A stretch of DNA of 64,000 bases from NCBI RefSeq assembly GCF_036373705.1, contig NC_089860.1, positions 36,920,921 through 36,984,920 on the forward strand, written 5' to 3'. This document shows positions 36,611 through 45,988 of this stretch, one piece after another. A model generated the notes under the pieces. It searched no databases and had not been told where the DNA came from. It saw only the letters and a program-made list of their open reading frames with translations. Positions within the stretch are counted from its first letter, which is position 1. Each line of letters opens with the position of its first letter. Source of the stretch: Amia ocellicauda (taxonomy: Eukaryota > Chordata > Actinopteri > Amiiformes > Amiidae). Both the position numbers and the translations under genes were made by a program.

Positions 36611-37275
36611 ACCAGATCTGACTGTAGGCGCTGCATTGCGTCTTACACAAATAACACGGTTCAAAGTAAACCTATTTCTAATGTGGTGAACAACAGTCTG
36701 GCACAGATGATGTCTCGAGCTATAATGAACTCGTGCGTGATGATAGTCATGGTATCTCACGAGATCACACAGGCTTCACGCAATGCCTTCACGCAATGCC
36801 TTCATACAGCAGCTGAATAAGCAACTTCAGACACATCCATCTAATGAATCCGTAAGAATATGCGGTGGTGGTTTAGCTCAGAAATACAATTGTGGTTGTG
36901 CAGGTAGACGAGATATAAGGCAGCGTGCGGTTAGCGATTTCGAACGATAGTACATTAAAAAAAAAAAAAAAAAAGGAACTGAAAACATGACAAGTTATTT
37001 ATCAGATTTCACCATCAGAGTACATCACTCATCGAATCCACGCCGTGCCTGCGTGTCATTAACGCACAACACCGGCTCTGGTCTGCGCTGAGGACTGCGC
37101 TTTTAAAATGATCACACTGAATGTCATTATACAGATAAAGAACAGCAGAGGATCTTAAGGCACAACGTCTCCGTCTGGGAAAGACGGCGGGCCACACCAG
37201 ATGGGACGGTGATCTACAAGAATATTAATGAGGATGAGACAACAAACACAACTTGAATAATAATCCACCTGATCA
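36611..37275. other. Spacer between MANEAL and YRDC 3' ends
   Basis: Contains an 18-base A run at 36957-36974 and a small tandem duplication (TTCACGCAATGCC) at about 36776-36803. No gene recognised. Confidence 0.5.
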
Positions 37276-37281
37276 TTTATT
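37276..37281 (-). terminator. yrdc: Candidate YRDC poly(A) signal (AATAAA on minus strand)
   Basis: TTTATT on the plus strand is AATAAA on the YRDC strand, about 1.0 kb past its stop. It is a plausible 3' end but unconfirmed. Confidence 0.35.
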
Positions 37282-38298
37282 GTGTTTTTCCAGACGGGAA
37301 TAAATAAATGGAGATGAACCAAAATGGTATATAAAACCCATTATTAAAAGTCAACAGATAGTAATGAATTTGCTCTGCAAAGGACATCCTCTATCCAGCA
37401 GCTACATGCATCCCAAAAGTGAGAGAAAGGCGAGAGGTCGGCCAGGTTGACAGGAATGGGGAGAAACATGGTCAGTTATGCTAAAAGAAACAGGAATCTT
37501 GAGAAGCACACCTTATAGGTACATCCTGTACAATCGAGCATCACATCAGTACATTAATAATTGCTGCATGTCCATTTACACCCCCGGGGGCCAGCTGGAG
37601 GTGAGGATTCGGGTTGTCGTGCTTCAGAGGCGGTAAAATTAACTCCGTCCTGATAGCCGAGGTGTCCTGCTTCTGTACTGCCTGTTACACTGCCATTGAG
37701 GCAAAACATACATACATGCCATGCACAGTTAAATTACATATATACACCATAAAGCCAACCAAGTCACCCCCCCCCCACCCCAGGGATATACAATATCCAC
37801 GAGCCGATAGAGGAGCCAAAACACAAGCAATTTTAACAAAGAAAACTCCCTCATGAATCACGGATATCCACAGGCGGAATTATCCTCCCTGGTCCAGCAG
37901 GTTCAACACAGAAACACAAGATCGGTTTAATCCAGAGACGCAGCAAACAAACAAACGTTCCCCCTGAACCTCACCCCCTCGTCGTCTTCATTGGGGAACA
38001 GGGGGATTTTGGAAAGCACATTTTATCTGAAACAAGGTAAAATACTTCCTTCCACCAGATCGCTTGGCCAGTATTCGGTGCACAAGGTTTTGGTAAGTCC
38101 TGGGGGTTCAGTTTTGATGGCTGTTGTAACTCCACAGAAAGGGACGAATGTCTCCTCCCAGAAATCCAGCTTTCCAGACGTTCCTTCAGGCTCTGAGCAC
38201 AGAGTCTCGTTTCCCTCGTTCCCCTCTGGTATTCGGGCCACAGAACGGCTCCGTCCAGAGCCCGCTGCGGTGCAGAGTAAGCCGAGCAGAAGCGAGAA
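37282..38298 (-). other. yrdc: Presumed YRDC 3' UTR
   Basis: Sequence downstream of the YRDC stop on the minus strand, with no recognisable coding content. Open frames over it are incidental. Confidence 0.4.
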
Positions 38299-38368
38299 TC
38301 ACTGACCCGCCGTCTCGAGCGAGAGCCTGTATTTCTTCTCGAGAATTTCAACTGTAGCCGTGAGGGCG
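38299..38368 (-). CDS. yrdc: YRDC coding exon 6 (terminal)
   Basis: Completes a Cys codon and encodes [22 protein letters not shown] before TGA (38301-38299). The acceptor is CCCCACAG. The CAL motif after RPG matches the family C-terminus. Confidence 0.9.
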
Positions 38369-41300
38369 CTGTGGGGAGAACAGGCAGAGAATGAGAGATG
38401 GTGTGTAATTGTTTGTTAAGATGGTATAAAACCAAAGGGCTGTTGCTGTTGAACTATCCTACTGAGGCACAATTAACAGGAAATCTTATCAAATAAACAC
38501 TGACTTGTGTTTGTGCTGCTGGAATCTACAGCCGCTGAGCAGCATTTCGCACAACTTTAAAGTCCTGCTCCTGAGGTTTAATTGAGAAAAACGTCGGCAG
38601 ACTTGAGGGAAGAGTAGAGACTGAACAAGGTTCTTCTTTTGAGTGGCGAGTGTGAGGCTATGCAGGGGAACTGAAGGGCAGTGTGTGGGCACAAGGAAGC
38701 ATGTATGAAAGGAAGTTATCTTTTTATTTGTATTTTTCTCCAACAACAGAGTGATGGGAAGAAAGAACTTCGTAGAGAAAAGGAAACCGCTTTATCCTCA
38801 GTAATTGGTTTTTCTTTACAACCGATTTAACGTGGCAAAGTGTTGCGTGTGGGTCTTGGATAAATCTCATTACTGTTGCGGTTTCATTGCAATATTCTGT
38901 GACACAAGAGGGGCAAAACAGCTGCACAAATATAAGTGTGAATACATAAACTGCGGTGGGAGGGGAATGAACACACTGAACACTCATCAGTGGGATTGTG
39001 ATGGAAAAAAAAAAAAAAAAAAAAAAGTCAATAAAACTGCTCACAAACAAGTGATACTCTGCCCACTCAGACATGATAAACACGCTTTAGCTACAGTGAG
39101 TCACACGAGCCGGTTCCTCCAGTTTCTGAGACCAGATTTGTTCTGAACCAGAAGATCCTGCAGGCTCAGCACACATACACTCAAACCACACACACGGGCG
39201 CACAACGGGTCGCTCAGCACCAAGAGCACCGACCAAACGTCCCCGGACCGCCACCTACCAGCCTGGCCTGATGACGCCGTATCTGCCGGGGGAAGACAAG
39301 TCGATCACGGTGGAGCCCAGGCGGCACTCCGGACTCATGACCTCACCGACGGGGCCGCCGTCCACAACGAGGCCCAGCGACGGCCACAGGTCCCGAAACT
39401 CCTTCGAGGAGGAGAAGAGGGGAACAGCGTTGACACGGATCGACAGACTGTTTTACACAGAGGCAGCAGTCGAGCATCTCAGGACGTCAGATTAAAAGCA
39501 TGTTATTGAGATCTTCTGTCAGTGAAGGCAGTTTACCTTGACTGTATAGATGGTCTGATCATGCACTGCAGTTTTCATGTCTTAAAGAGGTGGTGGCAAA
39601 CTGCTCGTGTGCGATTGTGTGATCCATGTCAGATTACCAGAGAAAACCACTCTTTCACATTAAAATAATAGTCAATAGCTCTGTACGTCAGTTGCGGAGA
39701 ACGCCTCAGTCGTCAGTCTGCTCCAGCCGACAAACAGACACAGCTCCTGCAGTGAGTTCAGGTGTCCGACTACTCTGTGCCCTCAGACATTGACCACTGC
39801 AGTGGGACAGAGACCAGCTAGTTGCATTACATAGACTAAGTTTTTGTCTTCGTATGGTAATAAGTCCTACTAACGATAGACACTCAGTTAAGACCGTTGC
39901 ATAAAACAGTCTTTCCTCAGACTGGTCTTACTTAGTCAATCACACACTGCATTCTGGGAATTTTAAGACGCCAAGAAAAAAAAAAGAAAACAACAACATG
40001 GCGGACGTTTCTCTAAAACAGCGATGATCACAGCTAACTGAGAATCTATGTTAGTTATTGAAATGTAGAGAAATGTATAAATTGGACGCCATTCTCTGAA
40101 ACTTTTACCAACGCATTCAAACAAGGTGTGGGATCAAATGAAGAAAAAAAGTTAACATCGTCAAACAGCTGTGCGCGCTGTGCAGTCTGCAAAAGACTTG
40201 AGAAACTATTAAATAATATGCTAATTGAAGAGGAAACATCTGCGTACTAAACGCAAAGGAGCGCAGAGTTTATTATGTATTCCTTTGCCAGACACCCTTG
40301 TCCAGGACAGCAAATAGCAAACAAAATCACTAAATGCAGCACAAAACTACTAATCAGACATCATACAAATTCAAGTTTTGAAATGACAGAAGTGCAGGTA
40401 AAATACAGAGTTGGTTATTGCAGTGTGTGGGACAGCAGGGGGTGAGGCAGCGGGAGGCTCTGCACGCCCGTCAGCAGCAGTGACTGTCGCTGTCGACTCG
40501 GCAGTGCTTTCAATGGAAAGACAGACAGATCCAAGTCAGCCTGGGGGGGAGGAGGCTGACTTTTCAGGCTCAGTCTTAATTTTTATGCAACCGACTAACT
40601 TGCATAGACTAGTCTAACTGTCAAATTAAGACCAGTGCAATGGTTTAGACCAGTCTAATATAGTTTTACGCAACCGGCCCCAGATTCTCTCTCTTTCTGT
40701 GTGCGTTTTCTTTCCGACTAGAACAGACAACACAGGCAGAGCGTTTGTGCAACTGGACTGCAGCGTCAATCATTTGTTTCTGTAGAGACGTACAGCTCAA
40801 GGCAGAGGGGATCCGAGTCAGCCACTGACACAGATGTGACACCAGGCTGTTCGGGGCGCATCCTATCATTACACCCACAGGACTGTGTCACACAGGATAT
40901 ATGACACACAGAAAGCGTTATGTGGACTCACACCATTCCAAGATCACAGTAAACACAGAGCATTGTTCTAGCGCTCTCTATCCGACCTCGAAGGATGCGC
41001 TGACAGGCATCCAGATGCTGAGCGGCCTTAACGGCTCCGATTACAAACGGGAGAGACGCACATCAGGACTCACCTCGACGGCGATGGTGCTGGCCCGGGA
41101 GCTGACGTTGGCGCTGGTGAGCGCCAGGGGACCCCCACACTGCTGGGCCAGTTTCCTCATAAAGGCGTGACCCGGGATCCGCACTCCCACCAACTGCAGA
41201 CACAGAGGCAGGGCTTCAGACAATCACAGCCTGTACGGGTTCAATACGGACTCCTCTAACTGCACCGGAGGAAGAGAAAGGGTGCAAGTGCAAAGCAGCC

Positions 41301-42805
41301 CCTCATAGAAAGCCGAGGCTGCCCTGAAGAGCCTCCAGTCAGGGTCTAAATGACTCCGCAAGACAGAGGGGGAGAACTGACGACAAGCAATTTACACACC
41401 ATTTCCTCTGAAACATAAAACACATGCAGAGTGATTATCATGGAGAGCCCGAGGCTGGACGAGCCGGACTGACAGAGGACCGAGCTGCTGGGCAGGAGAG
41501 GCTCACCGGGGTGAAGGGGTTGAGGTCGGGGTTGAGCTCGGCCGATCTCTCCATCACCAGCGTCACCGGGCCCGGCAGGAGCTCCCGCAGCAACGGGTCC
41601 GGAACGGTCACCTTACAGAACCTGCGACCCACAGAGCACGTCAGTCAAACACACACATCATCATCATCATCATCATCATCATCATGTGAGCACAGCGGGA
41701 CGACTGATGAGAAAGTGTCCCAACAGACACTGACAACACTGAATATAAACAGCTGCCTACTGAACGAGACTGTTCACAATTTAAGTCGCACATATAGACC
41801 TTTAAAAAACGACACACCCCTAAACAGAGCTTTCCATTGCTAGTAAACACGATTAGTACTGTGGAGACGTACTTGTAGATCTCTTCCACCTCCCCCACAC
41901 ATATAGCCAGCGGTTTCTGCCCGTTCCTGCCCTTGATGCTGTAAACTCTCTCGATGGCTTTTGGATTTTGCGCCAGACAAGCCAGTCCATAAACAGTGTC
42001 TGTGGGCACGGCGACCACACGGCCCTCCTGCAGCGCAGTGACGGTGCAGTCCAGGATCTCTCTCCAGCCTGAAACACGGATCACAGATCACACACACGCT
42101 CACACACAGACAGACAGGCAGACAGAGACACACACACACAGACACACACACACACACACACAGACACACACACAGACAGACACACACACAGACAGACACA
42201 CACACACACACACAGACAGACACACACACACACAGACAGACAGACACACACACACACACACAGACAGACACACACACACACAGACAGACACACACACACA
42301 CAGACAGACACACACACACACACAGACAGACACACAGACACACACACACACACAGACACACAGACACACGCTTTATGATACGGGCTCTAGATTCACATCA
42401 GGATACCATGCAGAAAGTATAGCATAGGATACAAACTACAAGTACCAGAATGCTTTGCGACATAAAGATTGCGTAATATTCGTGTTGGCATTTTTGTGTG
42501 GCATTACATGTTTCTGTACCTAACACACACAGCCAGAATCTAAATGAATACTGTGCGTGTTAAGTGCATTATAGGAAATTAATCGCCAGCGGGTGTGCGA
42601 GGCGTGTTTCAATGAACCGTGGCGGGCTGTTACCGTGCAGTGTGTCCCCGGCGCAGGGCCCGTTCCGCGCCGGCGGCCCAAGTCGCAGCACCCGGGTCCG
42701 CAGCTCTTTGCACATGGCGGCCGGGTTCACTATCGGCCTGGAGGCGAAGTTGCGGCGGCGGGCCGGCGGGAGGACAGTGCGGGAGTGTCGGACGGCAGGC
42801 AGCAT
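38299..42805 (-). CDS. yrdc: YRDC, threonylcarbamoyl-AMP synthase (6 coding exons)
   Basis: YrdC/Sua5-domain enzyme. It condenses threonine, bicarbonate and ATP into threonylcarbamoyl-AMP, the donor for N6-threonylcarbamoyladenosine at position 37 of ANN-decoding tRNAs, in cytosol and mitochondria. Joining 42805-42634, 42068-41873, 41621-41507, 41193-41074, 39401-39259 and 38368-38299 gives 271 aa (human about 279). Visible motifs: VPTDTVYGL (79-86), KGRNGQKPL (103-111), LPGPVTLV (138-145), LTSANVSS (186-193) and [19 protein letters not shown] near the end. The Arg-rich, acid-poor N-terminus fits a mitochondrial targeting segment. An in-frame ATG at 42893-42895 would add 30 residues. I prefer 42805 because it gives the family's usual length. 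It is divergent from C1orf122 and tail to tail with MANEAL. Confidence 0.95.
39005..39026 (+). repeat. Poly(A) tract
   Basis: 22 consecutive A residues in YRDC intron 5 (between coding exons 5 and 6). No adjacent retrotransposon body was recognised. Confidence 0.9.
39259..39401 (-). CDS. yrdc: YRDC coding exon 5
   Basis: Encodes [18 protein letters not shown] through VIRPG plus two bases of Cys. The acceptor CTCCTCGAAG has a pyrimidine tract upstream, and the donor is TG|GTAGGT. Confidence 0.92.
39893..40681. mobile_element. Candidate Harbinger/ISL2EU-like DNA transposon remnant in YRDC intron 5
   Basis: The left arm (CCGTTGCATAAAACAGTC then CAGACTGGTCTTA) is the inverted match of the right arm (TAGACCAGTCTAATATAG then TTTTACGCAACCGGCCC). 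Just inside lies ATGGCGGACGTTTC, then a decayed frame reading [13 protein letters not shown]. This resembles the start of the Myb-like protein of fish Harbinger elements. Boundaries and family are tentative. The outermost bases of the left end are degraded. Confidence 0.45.
40279..40330 (-). repeat. SINE/L2-type tail fragment inside the remnant
   Basis: The reverse complement of CCAGACACCCTTGTCCAGG resembles the fish SINE/L2 tail (CTGGATAAGAGCGTCTGC type). Diverged and short. Confidence 0.35.
41074..41193 (-). CDS. yrdc: YRDC coding exon 4
   Basis: Forty codons, phase 0 at both ends: [11 protein letters not shown] through [10 protein letters not shown] to IAVE. The acceptor is TGTCTGCAG and the donor GAG|GTGAGT. 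Confidence 0.95.
41507..41621 (-). CDS. yrdc: YRDC coding exon 3
   Basis: Encodes KFCKVTVPD through [14 protein letters not shown] to NPFTP. The acceptor is GGTCGCAG and the donor CCG|GTGAGC. Confidence 0.95.
41657..41685 (+). repeat. (CAT)n microsatellite
   Basis: About 29 bases of CATCAT repeat in YRDC intron 2, just outside exon 3. Confidence 0.9.
41873..42068 (-). CDS. yrdc: YRDC coding exon 2
   Basis: 196 bases encoding [16 protein letters not shown] through [11 protein letters not shown] and [11 protein letters not shown] to EEIY plus two bases of Lys. The donor is AA|GTACGT. The acceptor GTGTTTCAG has almost no pyrimidine tract because UG-rich repeat DNA begins about 20 bases upstream. 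Its length is not a multiple of three, so skipping it would shift the frame. Confidence 0.95.
42086..42369 (+). repeat. Compound (CA)/(CAGA) microsatellite in YRDC intron 1
   Basis: About 284 bases of CACACA alternating with CAGACAGACA. On the YRDC transcript this is (UG)n/(UGUC)n and lies directly before the exon 2 acceptor. Long Cys-Val-type open frames over it are artefacts. Confidence 0.95.
42634..42805 (-). CDS. yrdc: YRDC coding exon 1
   Basis: From ATG at 42805 it encodes an Arg-rich leader ([25 protein letters not shown]) ending in GDTLH plus one base. The donor is CACG|GTAACA. The open frame continues upstream to an ATG at 42895, so a longer start is possible. Confidence 0.85.
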
Positions 42806-43260
42806 GGGCAGCGCCGGCGCAAAGCCTGGCTCCTCCGGAAGGACTACGTAATTCCCCAACCGCTTCCGGGTTACTGCTACAACCACGTCACTCAAACCCT
42901 TTTATTTTTTTATTTGTATTCTTGCAGGAAATCTGGTGTGGGTAAATATTTGTAAATGGGAATAACTAATCATATCATTACCAATAAAGTTTTTGTTGCA
43001 AGACAAATGACAGGGTTACAAATGACAGCTCTATGACTGGACTGATGGTATGTTTTATATTTGGACTTCATATATCGAGGTCTTTGGACTGTATTGCATT
43101 TCAGCATTTCATTGAAATTGGAAAGTCCTACACGTGTTGTTCACACCTGCACCCGTCTGCATGTGCATAGCTGTCCTTAATTAATGATTGATGAGGTCAT
43201 GCACCTGTTAAAAGAGGGCGGAGGGGGAAGGGGAGGTAAATCTCCTGGAAAACACAGAAG
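42806..43260. promoter_or_regulatory. Divergent promoter region between YRDC and C1orf122
   Basis: 455 bases separate the two start codons on opposite strands. A GC box (GGGCGG, 43216-43221) lies 40 bases before the C1orf122 ATG, and a palindromic E-box CACGTG is at 43131-43136. The YRDC side is strongly CpG-rich. Human YRDC and C1orf122 are also head to head, so a shared promoter is likely. Transcription starts cannot be placed. Confidence 0.5.
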
Positions 43261-43270
43261 ATGGCCACAG
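43261..43270 (+). CDS. c1orf122: C1orf122 homologue coding exon 1
   Basis: Only ten coding bases: ATGGCCACA plus G, followed by the strong donor GTAAGA. Confidence 0.65.
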
Positions 43271-43884
43271 GTAAGAACGGTCATGAACTGAAACATGTTT
43301 TCAAATAAATTCTAAATCTGAATTTCTTCTTTCTTTAGTCCAGAAAGACGAGGTTAACGCTCAACCAAGAAAGGGTCAATCGGATCATCTGAAGCAGCAG
43401 GTCTGTACTCTAAAATAGCCAATGTGGTGATTTACAACCACCCCACCCACAAATGCAATTAAATACAAATAGCAAGACCTTTTAAACGTTAACTTTTACT
43501 TAAAGCACAGATCTTTCTAAACATGCAGGCCTGTACTGGTCACACTGGCTGAAAAGATGCCTCCATGTTATTTTTTATTACAATCCCTTTATCTGCTGGT
43601 TTCATTGTTGCTTTGAGTTGCTCCTGTGGTGTTAATTTTAGGCGCTGGATCTTGAAGAGCTTGATGGACGACTGAAGGAGCTAGACAGCCTCACAGAGGT
43701 CACAAACAAGATCATCCACGACTTGCTAAGTCTGGAAGTTATTTTGGCTGTATGTTAATTTTATTTTAAATGTATTTGAAATGAAGTATTTTTGTCAAAG
43801 CAACTAATTCCTGCCTTTTTTTTTTTTCTTTTTTTTTTTTAGAAAAAAGAGCAGCTTGAAAAACCTGGAGGTGTCGACCAGTGA
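43261..43884 (+). CDS. c1orf122: C1orf122 homologue, small uncharacterised coiled-coil-like protein (4 coding exons)
   Basis: Joining 43261-43270, 43339-43400, 43642-43749 and 43843-43884 gives a 73-aa protein. All junctions are GT-AG and in phase. It begins MATVQKDEVNAQP and has a Leu/Glu/Lys-rich helical middle (ALDLEELDGRLKELDSL, then TEVTNKIIHDLLSLEVILA) that looks like a short coiled coil. It ends KKEQLEKPGGVDQ. No catalytic motif, signal peptide or membrane segment is seen. Identity rests mainly on its place between YRDC and MTF1 in the same orientation as human C1orf122. Sequence likeness to the roughly 110-aa human protein, as I remember it, is limited to the helical middle. Function unknown. 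A poly(A) signal lies 41 bases after the stop. Confidence 0.68.
43339..43400 (+). CDS. c1orf122: C1orf122 homologue coding exon 2
   Basis: Encodes VQKDEVNAQPRKGQSDHLKQQ. The acceptor is TTTCTTTAG and the donor CAG|GTCTGT. Confidence 0.68.
43642..43749 (+). CDS. c1orf122: C1orf122 homologue coding exon 3
   Basis: 36 codons of Leu/Glu-rich helix. The acceptor is AATTTTAG and the donor GCT|GTATGT. Confidence 0.7.
43843..43884 (+). CDS. c1orf122: C1orf122 homologue coding exon 4 (terminal)
   Basis: Encodes KKEQLEKPGGVDQ and TGA (43882-43884). The acceptor follows a very long T tract (43816-43840). Confidence 0.68.
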   Translation, partial: KKEQLEKPGGVDQ

Positions 43885-43924
43885 GAGCAGGAGGAACTAT
43901 TGGGGGTTTGGATGCAAGCCTACA

Positions 43925-43930
43925 AATAAA
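43925..43930 (+). terminator. c1orf122: Poly(A) signal AATAAA for the C1orf122 homologue
   Basis: AATAAA lies 41 bases after the stop, and a second copy is at 43999-44004. The short 3' UTR fits a compact gene. Confidence 0.6.
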
Positions 43931-44127
43931 CAAGCCTAAGCATTCAGTAACTGTACAACTAAAATCTATTTAAAAATCATATTACAAAAGATTATACTAA
44001 TAAAAAATGTCAAGGAGTGTCACCATCCTGGAAACAAACCGGAAACTGACTCTTCCACTCACCCAAGAAGGGGATCCTCAGAAGCTGATGTTACTTTGAT
44101 CTTTGATACTTTATCACCGACCCCCAA

Positions 44128-44146
44128 CCCCCCCCCCCCCCCCCCC
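44128..44146 (+). repeat. Poly(C) tract
   Basis: Nineteen consecutive C residues, capable in principle of i-motif/G-quadruplex formation. Confidence 0.9.
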
Positions 44147-45360
44147 AAACCACTCCGGTGTACTATTCAACGTTTAGATTGGCTTGAAAGGCAAAGTAAT
44201 CTGCTGTTTTTTCAGCTTGGTAAGACCCTGACTATCCTCTCTGTGCTCAGATATCGTGGATCTTTGAGAGAACAAAGCTGAACTGCAAGTGACATCAGGA
44301 AAACACAGTGGCATATGTCAGATAGGATTTAATTAGTATTATATTGCTTTCAGTTCCAAAAATGTTAAATTTTCACTTATTGAAATCATAATACAATATT
44401 ACTTTATACAAAACGAGCATTTAAGCAAACATTGTTCACATTATACATTCTTTAAAAATACAAATCCTTGACATGTAAATTTTCTTCACTCTTTGGGTTT
44501 TGGAGACATTCTCTTCCGTGGGAAGTATTGTTTTCCCGTGTGAACATCCCAGTGGACGCGGCCGGCACATGCGCTCGGCCTTTGACGCGGTTGCTTCTCC
44601 ACTCATTCGTTCCTTCCACAGCATTTGAATACTACTTAAGAAATGACAAACCAAAACCCTTTCAAATCACCACTAATATTATTAAAACGGGGGTGTGCAA
44701 CACATATAACCAAATCAACTTAAGCCATCAGCAGTCCAGAGAACAGGCTACATCATGAAGACCAAACAACATGTCAGCGTCTACTCTACCCTCACACTGA
44801 GCTCGATCTGTGGACAGAAATGCTGGTTTGAAAAGATCAGTAACTGCAGAATTAAATATGTAGACTATACAACAGATCATAATCTCTTTAAATAGAATTC
44901 TACTAAATTAATAATTTGCAATAAATATGAGAAAAAGACTAAATACATGATTGTAAGGACAAGGATCTCCGCAGGAGAATTTATCTGTTCCACAAACATA
45001 TAACAAAACAATATCGACTTTATTAAAACATTCAAACTGACCCATAATTCTTAGAACAGAATTTAATTTTCACGACCATGGTTTGCTTGTTTCCTCCAGA
45101 TGAGCTGACTGTTCTCCGCCATTAGGAACAGGAGTGCGATTCGTCTCTAAGGCTATGGGTAAGTGGTAATTAACAGGAAGAGAGCGTCTGATTAAATGCC
45201 ACCAATAGTACCAATCATGGACAGGTGAAAGGAAAGGTCATCATGTTCCAGTAAAACCAGTCAATGAAACTTGGAGAGAGTCTAAGGGGTTGAGTGCCTG
45301 ATTCACAGGATACCGAGAAACCACCGACCATCGTGTGGACTGAACTCCAGCGCCAGTGCA

Positions 45361-45392
45361 TTATTATTATCATTATTATTAATATTATTATT
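45361..45392 (+). repeat. (ATT)n microsatellite
   Basis: Imperfect TTA/ATT repeat of about 32 bases. Confidence 0.85.
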
Positions 45393-45908
45393 AACTGTGG
45401 CTACCGTCGCTGCCTGCAGTTTCCCAAACTATGCCATCATCAAACAAGATGCATTTGCATAATTCAGAGTTGAAACAAAGAAAAGACGTCGGTAATTCGA
45501 TGATTTCCACAACTCCAAAATATCTAGGTAAGAATGTATAACAGTGAAGGTCTGATTTAAAACAAAAAAGTCACAAGTTGATTAAAAAGAACAAAAGCGT
45601 CCTTCACTATTACAGGATTGTGAATTCCTTAAGGCAGGTCTCAGAGCAATGCTAGGGGGCTAGGATTTCCAATCACAATATATTACCTTGAATAAATCTG
45701 TCATCTGTCCTACATTGATGGAACACATATTTTAAGGTGTACTTTTATTTTTTTACAGGATATTTCCATATAATATGCATTTAATTGTGAAAAGATTTAA
45801 TAACAAATGTGATGGAGAAATGTGGCATTTGCATAGAAAAAGAAGGAAAACGTTACAGAATACAGAGGAAAGACTGAGTGGATCACTGCTCTGCGCACAG
45901 CCAGGAAG

Positions 45909-45988
45909 ATGCACTGCAGAGCAGGTGCGTGTTTAAACGCAATGCAGAGCAGGTGTGTGCTTAACTGCAATGCAGAGCAGGCACTCCC
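45909..45988 (+). repeat. Minisatellite, about 28-bp unit, nearly three copies
   Basis: The unit containing GCAATGCAGAGCAGGTG and GTGTTTAAAC/GTGCTTAACT occurs at about 45909, 45938 and 45966, the last copy partial. Copies differ by a few bases. Confidence 0.8.

Noticed and set aside
41840..42369. Minus-strand frames of Cys-Val-Ser repeats up to 175 codons
   Set aside because: Most of each is microsatellite. Only the part that coincides with YRDC exon 2 is coding, and the long one reads that exon in the wrong frame.
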